Of a stretch of 55,173 bases of DNA, positions 45,813 to 54,206 are shown one piece after another. The stretch spans positions 1 through 55,173 of the forward strand of contig JAIRWC010000013.1 of the NCBI GenBank assembly GCA_031253495.1. Reading direction: 5' to 3'. Each line of letters starts with the position of its first letter. Positions within the stretch are counted from its first letter, which is position 1. The translations under genes were made by a program, and so were the position numbers. Source of the stretch: Oscillospiraceae bacterium (GTDB taxonomy: Bacteria; Bacillota; Clostridia; Oscillospirales; Ruminococcaceae). Below the pieces are notes generated by a model. It was not told where the DNA came from. It searched no databases and saw only the letters and a list, made by a program, of their open reading frames with translations.

Positions 45813-46015
45813 AATTTTAATCTTCCGCGAGGTTCGGGAATATCACGACCCGTTAATTTTGCCGTTTCAATCCATTCTTCAATAATAACGTCAAGATTTT
45901 CAAGGGCTTTCAATTTTGTTTCCCCGTCCGCGCAACAACCCGGAAGTTCCGGCGCTTCCGCTATAAAAGCGTCGTCTTCCGCGCTCCAAAACAAAATAAT
46001 TTCATATTTATACAT
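45806..46015 (-). CDS. hicB: HicB-family antitoxin
   Basis: The 69-residue protein has the partial RNase H-like HicB fold (EIILFWSAEDDAFIAEAPELPGC, then a helix with ALENLDVIIEEWIETA) and no DNA-binding domain, so autoregulation may rely on another factor. The ATG at 46015, with AGGGGG nine bases upstream, is preferred to a GTG at 46024. It overlaps hicA. Its final codons lie in the iorB-derived repeat. Confidence 0.88.
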   Translation of the reverse strand: MYKYEIILFWSAEDDAFIAEAPELPGCCADGETKLKALENLDVIIEEWIETAKLTGRDIPEPRGRLKFA

Positions 46016-46268
46016 TGAGCTCACCCCCTAACTTATATTTTATAATAATATTTCTGATTTGTTTTACCTGATATGGTTTAACTTTACCGTTTTTTGACTG
46101 AATATTGATAATTTCTTCAACATCGTCGCGATAAAAGATATTGTGGCTCCCCTTTATTCTTAGTGAAAAACGAAAAGAGTCGAGCAATCCGCACATTTCA
46201 TCAAAACGAATACGGTCGTCGCCGGTTCCGCTCAATATTTTTATAAGAAGCTTTTCTCGCTGTCCCAT
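46008..46268 (-). CDS. hicA: HicA-family mRNA interferase toxin
   Basis: The 86-residue protein has the double-stranded-RNA-binding fold of HicA with the catalytic His in IKGSHNIFYR and the closing PYQVKQIRNIIIKY helix. It cleaves mRNA unless held by HicB. Toxin-first order is usual for hicAB. It starts a few bases after the iorB stop, inside an amino-acid fermentation operon, and the cassette is flanked by direct repeats. Confidence 0.88.
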   Translation of the reverse strand: MGQREKLLIKILSGTGDDRIRFDEMCGLLDSFRFSLRIKGSHNIFYRDDVEEIINIQSKNGKVKPYQVKQIRNIIIKYKLGGELNV

Positions 46269-46273
46269 GATGT

Positions 46274-46852
46274 CTACGCCTCTTTCCCCAGCTTGAACGC
46301 CTTTCGGTTAATATCAAGCGCCTTCGCGGGGGAACACCCGCTCAACGCCGCTTCCCACATTTCGCCGCCAAACCCCAACTCGTTCGACAACGCGCCCATC
46401 ATTACGACGTTGACGGCTCTCGCGCTCCCCGCCCGCTCCGCCAACTCCAAAGCGTTCAGCGATTTCACAGCCGCGCCCGAAGCCGCGATTTTCCCTATAA
46501 TATCGGCGTTGTACTCCGCCGCGCCCGTTATAACGGGCATGGGCGGCAGTTTCTGCGTGTTGATAAGCATCTTGCCCTCCGGTTTCAGGTAATTCAGCCA
46601 CCGCGCCGCTTCCATTTGCTCGAACGCGACAATATAGTCGGCTTCCCCCTTGTCAATCACAGGCGAATAGACCTTTTCGCCGTATTTCACGTAGGTAACG
46701 ACCGAACCTCCGCGCTGGCTCATTCCGTGAACCTCGCTCAGCTTCACGTCGAACCCGCCGTCAAGCAACACCCGCCCTATTATCCGCGACGCGAGAAGGG
46801 TTCCCTGCCCGCCCACGCCCGCAAATATAACAGAAGTCGTATTATTCATCAT
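46274..46852 (-). CDS. iorB: indolepyruvate oxidoreductase subunit beta
   Basis: The 192-residue gamma-type subunit has the VIFAGVGGQGTLLASRIIG nucleotide-like loop and the SEVHGMSQRGGSVVTYVK motif of 2-oxoacid:ferredoxin oxidoreductases. With IorA it oxidises aryl pyruvates to aryl-acetyl-CoA, reducing ferredoxin. The ATG at 46852 overlaps the iorA stop (TGATG) with GGAGG 7 bp upstream. Its last 14 codons lie in the direct repeat shared with 45766-45812. Confidence 0.94.
   Translation of the reverse strand: MMNNTTSVIFAGVGGQGTLLASRIIGRVLLDGGFDVKLSEVHGMSQRGGSVVTYVKYGEKVYSPVIDKGEADYIVAFEQMEAARWLNYLKPEGKMLINTQKLPPMPVITGAAEYNADIIGKIAASGAAVKSLNALELAERAGSARAVNVVMMGALSNELGFGGEMWEAALSGCSPAKALDINRKAFKLGKEA
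46275..46320. repeat. direct repeat 2 flanking hicAB (present iorB 3' end)
   Basis: This is the second copy of the 46-47 bp repeat, 509 bp from the first. It is the current 3' end of iorB (stop TAG) and also gives the ribosome-site region of hicA. Confidence 0.9.
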
Positions 46853-48594
46853 CACTCGCCCTCCGCGAAAGCGTTAAACTTACATAACTGCCCGCACACC
46901 CCGCAACCCACGCAGAGAGTACGGTTGACGGCGGCTTTCCCGCCGCTTACCGAAATCGCGGGGCAGCCGATTTTCATGCACGCTTTGCAACCCGCGCATC
47001 TTTCGGGGATAACCGATACGGGCGGCTTTTTTTGGTAATTCTTAAGCAAAGCGCAGGGGCGGCGGGTTATAATAACGCTCGGTTCCTTAACCTCAAGCTC
47101 TTGCTTTACAACCAGCTCGGTTTCCGCCAAGTCGTAAGGGTCTATAACCGTTACCCGCTTAATCCCCACGCTCTTCACGAGTTCCTCAAGATTAACCGCG
47201 GGGGCGGGTTCCCCGTAAATGTCAAGACCGTTGGCAGGGGTGTTCTGGTGCCCCGTCATTCCCGTTATCGTGTTGTCCAAAATTATGACAAGCGAGTTGC
47301 TTTGGTTGTAGGCTATGTTGATTAAACCCGTTATTCCGGAGTGCATAAAGGTGGAATCGCCGATTACCGCGACGGCTTTGCTCTCGTAACCGCCCGCCCT
47401 GCCCTTGTTAAACCCGTGCAACCCGCTTACCGACGCGCCCATGCAGACGGTTGTGTCCATCGCGGAAAGCGGCGGCGTTGCTCCCAGCGTGTAACAGCCG
47501 ATGTCGCCGTTGACCATTACGCCGAGCTTGCCCAAAACATAGAACACCCCCCTGTGCGAACACCCCGCGCAGAGAACAGGCGGGCGGCTCGGAACCGCTT
47601 CGGGGAAAGCGCGGCTCTCCACGGTTTCGCCCAAGATTTTTTCGGCAATCAGGCTCTGCGAAAACTCCCCGATTTCCGGGAACAGCTCTTTCCCGATAAC
47701 CCCCACACCCAACGCCTTGCAGTGCCTTTCGATAATCGGGTCAAGTTCCTCTATTACGTACACTTTTTTGTATTTCGCCGCGAATCTCCTTATTAACTCC
47801 GTCGGCAACGGGTTGATAAGCCCAAGCTTGAGATACCCCGCCTTATCGCCGAGCGCCTCTTTCGCGTATTGGTAAGCCGCCCCCGACGTTATAACCCCCA
47901 TTTCCGGACAGCCGTCCTCCTCCGAGTTAAGCGGAGTCGTTTCGGCGTACTCGCGCAACCTCCGCTCGCGTTCCAAAACCTCAACCCGCCTTAACTTGGC
48001 AAACCCCGGCATCATCACGTATTTAGCCGCGTTCTTTTGGTAATCGGGCAGTTCGCGCCTCGCGCGTTCCCCCTCCTCCACAACCCCCTGCGAATGGGAA
48101 ATTCTCGTCGTAAGCCTAAGCAGCACCGGAACGTCGTATTCCTCCGACAAAGCGTAGGCGGCTTTTGTAAATTCAAGACATTCCCGCGAGTCCGACGGCT
48201 CAAGCATCGGAAGTTTCGCGGCTATGGCGTAATTGCGGGAGTCCTGCTCGTTTTGCGAAGAGTGCATTCCCGGGTCGTCGGCGATTGCCGCGACCAACCC
48301 GCCCGTTACACCCGTGTAAGACGCAGTGAAAAACGGGTCGGCGGCTACGTTGAACCCGACGTGCTTCATTCCCGTGAAGGCGCGCGCCCCCGCAATGCTC
48401 GCCCCTATCGCGGTTTCGGCGGCGACCTTTTCGTTGGGCGCCCACTCGGCGTGAATCTCGCCCTTGTATTTGGCGGCGGCGGCGGTGATTTCGGTGCTCG
48501 GCGTTCCCGGATAACTCGACACCACGGTTACGCCGCTCTCGTACAGTCCGCGCGCAACCGCGTGGTTCCCAAGCATAAGCGTTTTTTGGGGCAT
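46852..48594 (-). CDS. iorA: indolepyruvate ferredoxin oxidoreductase subunit alpha
   Basis: The 580-residue subunit has a pyrimidine-binding N-terminal half (VVSSYPGTPSTEI), the TPP-binding GDIGCYTLGATPPLSAMDT region and a C-terminal two-cluster ferredoxin domain (CAGCKACMKIGCP, CVGCGVCGQLC). It acts on transaminated Trp, Phe and Tyr under anaerobic conditions. GGAGAAACCC precedes the ATG. It is cotranscribed with iorB and probably paaK. Confidence 0.95.
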   Translation of the reverse strand: MPQKTLMLGNHAVARGLYESGVTVVSSYPGTPSTEITAAAAKYKGEIHAEWAPNEKVAAETAIGASIAGARAFTGMKHVGFNVAADPFFTASYTGVTGGLVAAIADDPGMHSSQNEQDSRNYAIAAKLPMLEPSDSRECLEFTKAAYALSEEYDVPVLLRLTTRISHSQGVVEEGERARRELPDYQKNAAKYVMMPGFAKLRRVEVLERERRLREYAETTPLNSEEDGCPEMGVITSGAAYQYAKEALGDKAGYLKLGLINPLPTELIRRFAAKYKKVYVIEELDPIIERHCKALGVGVIGKELFPEIGEFSQSLIAEKILGETVESRAFPEAVPSRPPVLCAGCSHRGVFYVLGKLGVMVNGDIGCYTLGATPPLSAMDTTVCMGASVSGLHGFNKGRAGGYESKAVAVIGDSTFMHSGITGLINIAYNQSNSLVIILDNTITGMTGHQNTPANGLDIYGEPAPAVNLEELVKSVGIKRVTVIDPYDLAETELVVKQELEVKEPSVIITRRPCALLKNYQKKPPVSVIPERCAGCKACMKIGCPAISVSGGKAAVNRTLCVGCGVCGQLCKFNAFAEGE

Positions 48595-48609
48595 GGGTTT
48601 CTCCTTTTT

Positions 48610-51594
48610 TTACAAGAATTTTTTTAGGGTTTTCATTACCGCGTCTATATCAATCGGTTTCGCGAGGTGAGAGTTCATCCCCGCTTCAATGGCGCGCCGA
48701 ACGTCCTCGTTATACGCGTTGGCGGTCATCGCCACAATCGGAACGCTCGCCGCGTCGCCCCGTTTCAGCTTTCTTATCTCCCTGACGGCCTCATAACCGT
48801 CCATAACCGGCATTTGAATATCCATCAATATCAAATTATAATACCCATTCGCCGACTTGCCGAACATTTCCACGGCCTTTTCCCCGTTTTCGGCTTCGTC
48901 TATAACCATTCCCGTTTCGGACAAAAGCTCTTTTATTATGAACCTGTTAATCTCTATATCCTCCGCGAGCAGTATCCTGCTGCCGCTGAAGTCCGCGTTC
49001 CCGTTCTGCTCCCGAACGCTTTCCTCCGCCCGGCCTTTCGGGAACATCAGTTCAAAATAAAACTTCGTCCCTTTTCCGGGGGCGCTTTCAACCTTTATTT
49101 CACCCCCCATCATTTTTATAAGGTTCTGGCTGATTGAAAGCCCCAACCCCGTCCCCCCGAAACGCGACGCGATTGTCGCGTCCGCCTGCTCGAAAGGTTG
49201 AAACAGCCGCCGACGCTGTTCTTCCGTCATACCTATGCCGTTGTCGGAAATTTCAAAACGGGCGTTGATTTCACCGTCGGATTCCCCGAAAATCTTGATG
49301 CTCAAAACCACCTCGCCGCCCTGTTCGGTGAATTTGACGGCGTTGCCGAGCAGATTGATTAAAACTTGGTTGACCCTTAATTTATCGCCGACGACCGTCA
49401 TGTCGTCGCGCCCGTTTATATCGCAGGTGAATTTGATGTTTTTTTCAAGGCAGCGCTGCGATATAATGCCGTAAACCTCGTTATAGGCTTCCATGACGGA
49501 GAAAGGCTCGCGCGTGATTTCCAGCTTCCCTGACTCAATTTTGGACATATCCAAAATATCGTTTATAATTCCCAGCAGATGCCGCGACGAAAAAATTATC
49601 CTGTTGACGGACGACAGGGCTTTCGCGTTATCCGAAACGCTTTTCTTGGCGACTTCCGACATTCCTATTATGGCGTTTAACGGCGTCCTTATTTCGTGGC
49701 TCATACGCGCCAAAAATTCGCCCTTCGCTTTGGAGGCTATCCTCGCCTCGTTCGTTTGGCGGGCGAGATTTTTGCTTAAACGTCTGGAATTTATAAACAT
49801 TATCACGACTGCTATCAGCGTCGCGAACAGTATCACGGAAAACGTCATCAGATAATCGGCGCGAATGTTCGCTAACTTCGTCGAATAGTCGAAAACGCGC
49901 GCCGTCCAGTTTTTCACTATGTTTTCGGTGTTCAGGCAGGCGAGCGTTTTGTTTACGATTGAGCGCAACTCGGTTTCATTTTTGCCGAAGCCGTACATGG
50001 AGCGACATTCCGTGCTGAAAACGTAGTTTACTTTATAGTCCGGTTTTTCAAGATAATTCGTCTGCGTGTACAGCGTCAACTCGGAAGCCATGAGCAGGTC
50101 GATTTCACCTTTTTCCAACGCCGCCAGCGCTTCAAACTGCGTGGGGTAAACGGTCAAATTGTCGCTGTCGTAGAACCATTCCCTGTATTTGCTCTCATAA
50201 ATCGAATCCTTCATCACCCCCACCTTCGCCCTGACTATCTGCCTCGGAGTAACCTCCGGGTAATCGAATTCGGACAAAAGCGCGTAACGCGACGTTACGT
50301 TCGGTATATCGGGCCAAATAAAGTCGTCCGCCCGCTTTTCGGAATACACAAGCTCCGAAACCATTGAAATTTCACCGCTCAAAAGCCGCTCGTATATGTC
50401 GTTCCACTCGTCGTCCCTGCCGGTAACGATTTCAAACTCCAGACCCGTCATGTCCTCGATTTCACGGAGAATATCAATGGCGATACCCTCGAACTTCCCC
50501 GTGTTGCCGTTGTAAAAGCTGACGGGATAATTGTCCGCTTCGGCGGCGAAAGCGATTTTACGCCGCGGTTCCTCGCCGAAACGCGCGATGTAAGCCCTTT
50601 CTTCGCCGGAGAAGGTTTTATTCAGTTTATACTTGACGTATTCGCGGTCGCCGGCGTTATAAATCTCATAAAGCAGGTCTATGCCGCCCGCTTCGATATA
50701 TTTGTTTAAAGCGTTTATTATCGGCTCCAACTCGCCGTTGGCGGCGGACATCGAAACGGGCGAGTATACGAGCGGGAACAGCTTTTTCGACACGACGCCG
50801 TATTCCTCGAAAAAGGCTTCCAAAACCGATTCTTCAATAAAAGCGTCGACTTCGCCCCCGATGAGCATTTCCAAAGCGTCGCCCTCGTCGTCGACCTCGA
50901 CGGTTTCGTAACTCGCGGCGTAAATTCTCTTAATCGCGGCGTCCGACACCGAACCTTTCATAAACGCGATTTTCAGCCCGTTTACGTCGCTTTCGGATTT
51001 AATTCCGCTGTCCGGCATAGTGAAAACCAAAAGCGAGCGTTCCGCTATGGCGAGCGACATGGAATACAATTCCAGCCTTTCCGGCGTAACGGAAAGGTCG
51101 CCGATAAAATCGACGGCGAAGCTGTCGAAAGACGTTTTCAAATCGCTCCACGACTCATGGTATTCCGGAATAAAGCCAATCCCGAAAAGCTCCGTCAGCA
51201 ATTCGCAAAACCTGTAAGTAAAGCCCGCGTACGTTCCGTCCGGCGAAACGAACGCTTCCGTGGTGAGAATATGCCCGTAAGAAAAGCCTTTCCCCGCCCG
51301 GCTCTCTTTAAGCGCTTCAATTTCCGCTATTTCAGCTTCGGTTATTCCGGGGATTTGGGTGTAATACGTCATGCCGCCCGGCTTTGTTCCCGCCGAGCCG
51401 CCGCATGCCGAAACGACCGACGCTATTATCGCCGGCAATAAAAGGATTGATATTAAACCTCTTCGGAAACTGTGTCGCGGCGGTTTTGCGGTTGATTTTC
51501 CGCCGCGCCGCGTCAAAATTTCCTTGTCTGACGAAAAATCCGTCCGCAACCCCGCTCGCGCACGGTTTCCGAGGAGGTTTATTATTCTTCCCAT
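48610..51594 (-). CDS. hybrid histidine kinase with two solute-binding sensor domains
   Basis: The 994-residue protein has a lipoprotein-type signal (VVSAC; Cys64), two periplasmic-binding (SBP_bac_3) domains, one membrane helix (YLMTFSVILFATLIAVVIMF), a HisKA domain with H-box MSHEIRTPLNAIIG, an HATPase with LINLLGNAVKF, DNGIGM and GGTGLGLSI, and a C-terminal receiver (AEDIEINR, LMDIQMPVMDG, HLAKP). The layout is EvgS/BvgS-like, sensing small ligands such as amino acids. The ATG at 51594 has AAGGAG nine bases upstream. Residues 6-48 derive from a MITE inserted in frame into the signal peptide; without it Cys64 would be Cys21. Confidence 0.9.
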   Translation of the reverse strand: MGRIINLLGNRARAGLRTDFSSDKEILTRRGGKSTAKPPRHSFRRGLISILLLPAIIASVVSACGGSAGTKPGGMTYYTQIPGITEAEIAEIEALKESRAGKGFSYGHILTTEAFVSPDGTYAGFTYRFCELLTELFGIGFIPEYHESWSDLKTSFDSFAVDFIGDLSVTPERLELYSMSLAIAERSLLVFTMPDSGIKSESDVNGLKIAFMKGSVSDAAIKRIYAASYETVEVDDEGDALEMLIGGEVDAFIEESVLEAFFEEYGVVSKKLFPLVYSPVSMSAANGELEPIINALNKYIEAGGIDLLYEIYNAGDREYVKYKLNKTFSGEERAYIARFGEEPRRKIAFAAEADNYPVSFYNGNTGKFEGIAIDILREIEDMTGLEFEIVTGRDDEWNDIYERLLSGEISMVSELVYSEKRADDFIWPDIPNVTSRYALLSEFDYPEVTPRQIVRAKVGVMKDSIYESKYREWFYDSDNLTVYPTQFEALAALEKGEIDLLMASELTLYTQTNYLEKPDYKVNYVFSTECRSMYGFGKNETELRSIVNKTLACLNTENIVKNWTARVFDYSTKLANIRADYLMTFSVILFATLIAVVIMFINSRRLSKNLARQTNEARIASKAKGEFLARMSHEIRTPLNAIIGMSEVAKKSVSDNAKALSSVNRIIFSSRHLLGIINDILDMSKIESGKLEITREPFSVMEAYNEVYGIISQRCLEKNIKFTCDINGRDDMTVVGDKLRVNQVLINLLGNAVKFTEQGGEVVLSIKIFGESDGEINARFEISDNGIGMTEEQRRRLFQPFEQADATIASRFGGTGLGLSISQNLIKMMGGEIKVESAPGKGTKFYFELMFPKGRAEESVREQNGNADFSGSRILLAEDIEINRFIIKELLSETGMVIDEAENGEKAVEMFGKSANGYYNLILMDIQMPVMDGYEAVREIRKLKRGDAASVPIVAMTANAYNEDVRRAIEAGMNSHLAKPIDIDAVMKTLKKFL
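51451..51584. mobile_element. MITE-like element, copy A, with target duplication
   Basis: A 124 bp element (51456-51579) begins AACCTCTTCGGAAACTGTG and ends with the inverted copy (CACGGTTTCCGAGGAGGTT), 17 of 19 terminal bases matching. It is flanked by 5 bp direct repeats TATTA (51451-51455 and 51580-51584). The inverted similarity continues imperfectly inward (GCGGTTTTGCGG vs GCGGGGTTGCGG). No transposase is encoded. Element plus duplication is 129 bp, exactly 43 codons, so the host frame is kept. Confidence 0.88.
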
Positions 51595-51607
51595 AAACAG
51601 CCGCTCC

Positions 51608-53878
51608 TTATTCAACCGTGAAACTCCTCAAAAGTTTCGCGTCGGACGTCAGCGATTTTATCGCGTCGTCCCAAAAGGCGTAGACATACCCTTCCGAAAT
51701 AACCGCCGACAAGGTATCCGAAAAGCTGTCCACGTCCACCCTGCTGCCTTTCGTTTCAAAGCCCCGTTCGGCGTCGTAACCGAGTATGACGAATTTTTCA
51801 ATCCTTACTATTCCGTTAAAATCTATAATCGGGACGACGATTATGCCCGAGTCCGCGTTTGCCGCGACAGCCCCGCGCGAGTGTTCCGCCGGAGTTTTCA
51901 TATATTCGCCGTATTCCGCGATTGACGGCGCTATCAGAACCGCCGCGGCTTCGACGGGGGCGCCCGTTTCCCGATAATCGTACATCGTAACGCGGACGCC
52001 GCGCCTGTTTCCTTCGTCGTCCGCCTCGACGCTTACGGAAAAGAACGAGTTTTCCCCCCAACCGTAATAGTATTCCGCGGAAATCAGCGAGTCCGTCTCG
52101 TCCAAAAATCTCGGCTCGCCCGGCGCCGACGTGTCAATCACATAAAGCTGTTCGGCGATTATATAAGCCCTGTTCTTGTCGAAAGCCGCGCCTTTCGGGG
52201 TTTCCCCCGCCGCTATTTTTTCCACGCTGACGGGCTTGGCGTTGCTTTCAAAGATATGCAGCGTTACCGATTGCCCCTTGTCTTCCCCCGTAATCGCCGC
52301 CAAGCGCAAAACGCCGTTCCTGTCGTCAACGAAGCCCTCGGGAACCGAGCCTTTAACCTTAAACGAGGCGGGCGCGCTCAAATTGGTTTCATAAACGCCG
52401 TATCTGACCGCCTCGGCTTCGCCGCCGCCGTTATATACCAGCAAAAGCGAGTTTTCGCCCTCGTAGACGAAATTCGCGGAACCGCCCGTCGCCGCGCAGG
52501 CGAAAGCCGTTTCGCACGCCGCGTCCGCGCCGCCTATCACGGTCATGTTTGAATAAGGCGGTTCACGCATGAGAATATTTTCCAACGACACCCAGCTCCT
52601 TTGGCTGTTTAAGCGATAAGCGGGTATGTAACCGTCGTATTTTCCGTCGTAAACGTCGTTGCTTACGGCGTAATCCGTAATCAAAAAGAAATTGCCCGCG
52701 CGTATTATTATGTCAAAAAACTCGCCGTCTTGCGTATATTCGGCAATCGGCGTGGCGTTCCAGCTCATCGCGTCAAAAACGGCGACGGTTACGCAAGGCT
52801 GCGGGAATTTAAACGTTTTCGCGGCGTTTGCGCGGTCTGTTTCGCCGTCTTCCCCCGTTTCGCTTTCGGTTTGATACTCGAAGCTGATTTCATACTCGCC
52901 CGAATAAACGGCGAACAGCCTTTCCTTCAGCAGGAAAACGCCTATCAACTCCATATCGTTTCTTTCATACCCGGGGGCGGCGTACATTTCCCCGCCCGAT
53001 ATTTTTACGGCGTTAACCGCGTTTCCTCTTGTTTTGAAAATATATTCGGAGTTAGAGCAAAGGGAAACCGGTTTTTGCCCGCCGCCGGAAAACTTTTCCG
53101 CCCTATAGACCCTTTCCGCCGGAACGCGCTCGGCTTGCCCCGCGCCCCGCCCCGCCTGAACAGCGAAAAGCGCCTCGTAACTCCCCGCGGGGGTCAACCC
53201 GTTAACGGGCAAAAACCAATCCCCCGTCAAAACGAAACGGATAAAAAAACTCGCGAACACCAAAACCGCGCCCGATATAAGGCATATTACCCTCTTCGCC
53301 ATATTTTCGCGCGGGGCGTTTGCGTCAAAGTCCTCGCTCCCGCCGTATTCGCCGTATTCCTCGGCGTAGTCGCCGGAGTTATAATCGCCGTATTCGGTCG
53401 GCTCGTCCCCCCACAGGTCGTCGTAACCCGCTTCTTCCGGGGACGTTTCTTCCGGGGCGTCCGACAGGGTTATTTCCTCGGTAACGCCGTCGCCCGTATC
53501 CCGCGCGGTTTTCGCGCCCGCCGCCGCGTTATCCGAAAGCGGCGCGCCGTCGGAGCTTTTGGACGCGATAATCGCGTTCAAATCCTTTTCCAAAGCGGCG
53601 CGTTTCCTGAACAGCTCACGTTTTTCACGCCTTTCCCGCGAGGTTTTGAGCAGGGCGGCGTAATCCTCGCCCGTCAGCGGGGAAGCTTCCAGTATTGCCA
53701 CAAGACGGGCGTAAGTGAGACCGGGGTTGTCTTTTATTTCGGCGTAGCTTTCATTGCTTATTCCGGTGTGCCCGATGAGCGCGAGAAACTCCCGCCCCGA
53801 AAGGCGTTCTTTCTTTATCTCCGCGAGAAACCCCGCGGCGGTTAACCCGGTTTTAGACGCGCTGTCTGCTGATGCCAT
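51608..53878 (-). CDS. membrane-anchored protein with large extracytoplasmic beta-rich domain
   Basis: The 756-residue protein has a charged helical N-terminal part (about 1-110), an acidic Asp/Glu/Tyr-rich linker (about 120-195, EYGDYNSGDYAEEYGEYGG-type), one membrane helix (about 200-222) and about 530 residues of extracytoplasmic sequence with repeated short strands. That suggests a beta-propeller, but I do not recognise a family. The start is the ATG at 53878 after CGGAGA. It sits 13 bp before the hybrid kinase gene and may work with that sensor. Confidence 0.65.
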   Translation of the reverse strand: MASADSASKTGLTAAGFLAEIKKERLSGREFLALIGHTGISNESYAEIKDNPGLTYARLVAILEASPLTGEDYAALLKTSRERREKRELFRKRAALEKDLNAIIASKSSDGAPLSDNAAAGAKTARDTGDGVTEEITLSDAPEETSPEEAGYDDLWGDEPTEYGDYNSGDYAEEYGEYGGSEDFDANAPRENMAKRVICLISGAVLVFASFFIRFVLTGDWFLPVNGLTPAGSYEALFAVQAGRGAGQAERVPAERVYRAEKFSGGGQKPVSLCSNSEYIFKTRGNAVNAVKISGGEMYAAPGYERNDMELIGVFLLKERLFAVYSGEYEISFEYQTESETGEDGETDRANAAKTFKFPQPCVTVAVFDAMSWNATPIAEYTQDGEFFDIIIRAGNFFLITDYAVSNDVYDGKYDGYIPAYRLNSQRSWVSLENILMREPPYSNMTVIGGADAACETAFACAATGGSANFVYEGENSLLLVYNGGGEAEAVRYGVYETNLSAPASFKVKGSVPEGFVDDRNGVLRLAAITGEDKGQSVTLHIFESNAKPVSVEKIAAGETPKGAAFDKNRAYIIAEQLYVIDTSAPGEPRFLDETDSLISAEYYYGWGENSFFSVSVEADDEGNRRGVRVTMYDYRETGAPVEAAAVLIAPSIAEYGEYMKTPAEHSRGAVAANADSGIIVVPIIDFNGIVRIEKFVILGYDAERGFETKGSRVDVDSFSDTLSAVISEGYVYAFWDDAIKSLTSDAKLLRSFTVE

Positions 53879-53975
53879 GCGTATTTCTCCGTTATCAATG
53901 TCCTTAAAGAACATAATAACATATTTTTTAACGTTTTTCAATACCCCGAACGCCGCGTAAAAATTATAAATTTGC

Positions 53976-54004
53976 TTGCGTTTAAAAGAATTTCATTGTA
54001 TAAT
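53976..54004 (+). promoter_or_regulatory. promoter of the 36-residue membrane ORF
   Basis: TTGCGT at 53976-53981 and TATAAT at 53999-54004 have a 17 bp spacer, placing the start of transcription just upstream of the GGAGG ribosome site. Confidence 0.65.
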
Positions 54005-54034
54005 AAAAAAAACGCCGCGCGCGGAGGCATTTAA

Positions 54035-54145
54035 ATGAATAATAAAAGCAGGGAAAAACTGAAAATCTTTTTAAGATACGGGGCGCTCATACTGGCGATA
54101 ATCATGCTGCTTGGGATTATACTCGACGCTTTGCAGTTTATTTAG
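54035..54145 (+). CDS. 36-residue single-helix membrane protein
   Basis: The ATG at 54035 follows GCGGAGGC and opens a 36-codon frame to TAG at 54143-54145. The product has a basic start (MNNKSREKLKIFLRYG), then one hydrophobic helix (about residues 17-31) and a short end (DALQFI). It has its own promoter and a downstream hairpin, so it forms a complete small transcription unit. Short membrane proteins of this build are common in Clostridia, and its function is unknown. Confidence 0.65.
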   Translation: MNNKSREKLKIFLRYGALILAIIMLLGIILDALQFI

Positions 54146-54158
54146 CCGCGCAAAACAC

Positions 54159-54187
54159 CAACCGCCGACGGCAACCCCCGGCGGTTG
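54159..54187 (+). terminator. hairpin after the 36-residue ORF
   Basis: CAACCGCC (54159-54166) pairs with GGCGGTTG (54180-54187), followed by CTTT. The T run is weak. It also lies at the 3' end of the convergent HTH gene. Confidence 0.55.
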
Positions 54188-54206
54188 CTTTAACAGCCGT
54201 CTCGCG

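Noticed and set aside
45760-46030. Fluoride riboswitch before crcB
   Set aside because: No characteristic pseudoknot sequence was found; the upstream DNA is occupied by the iorB-derived repeat and hicB.
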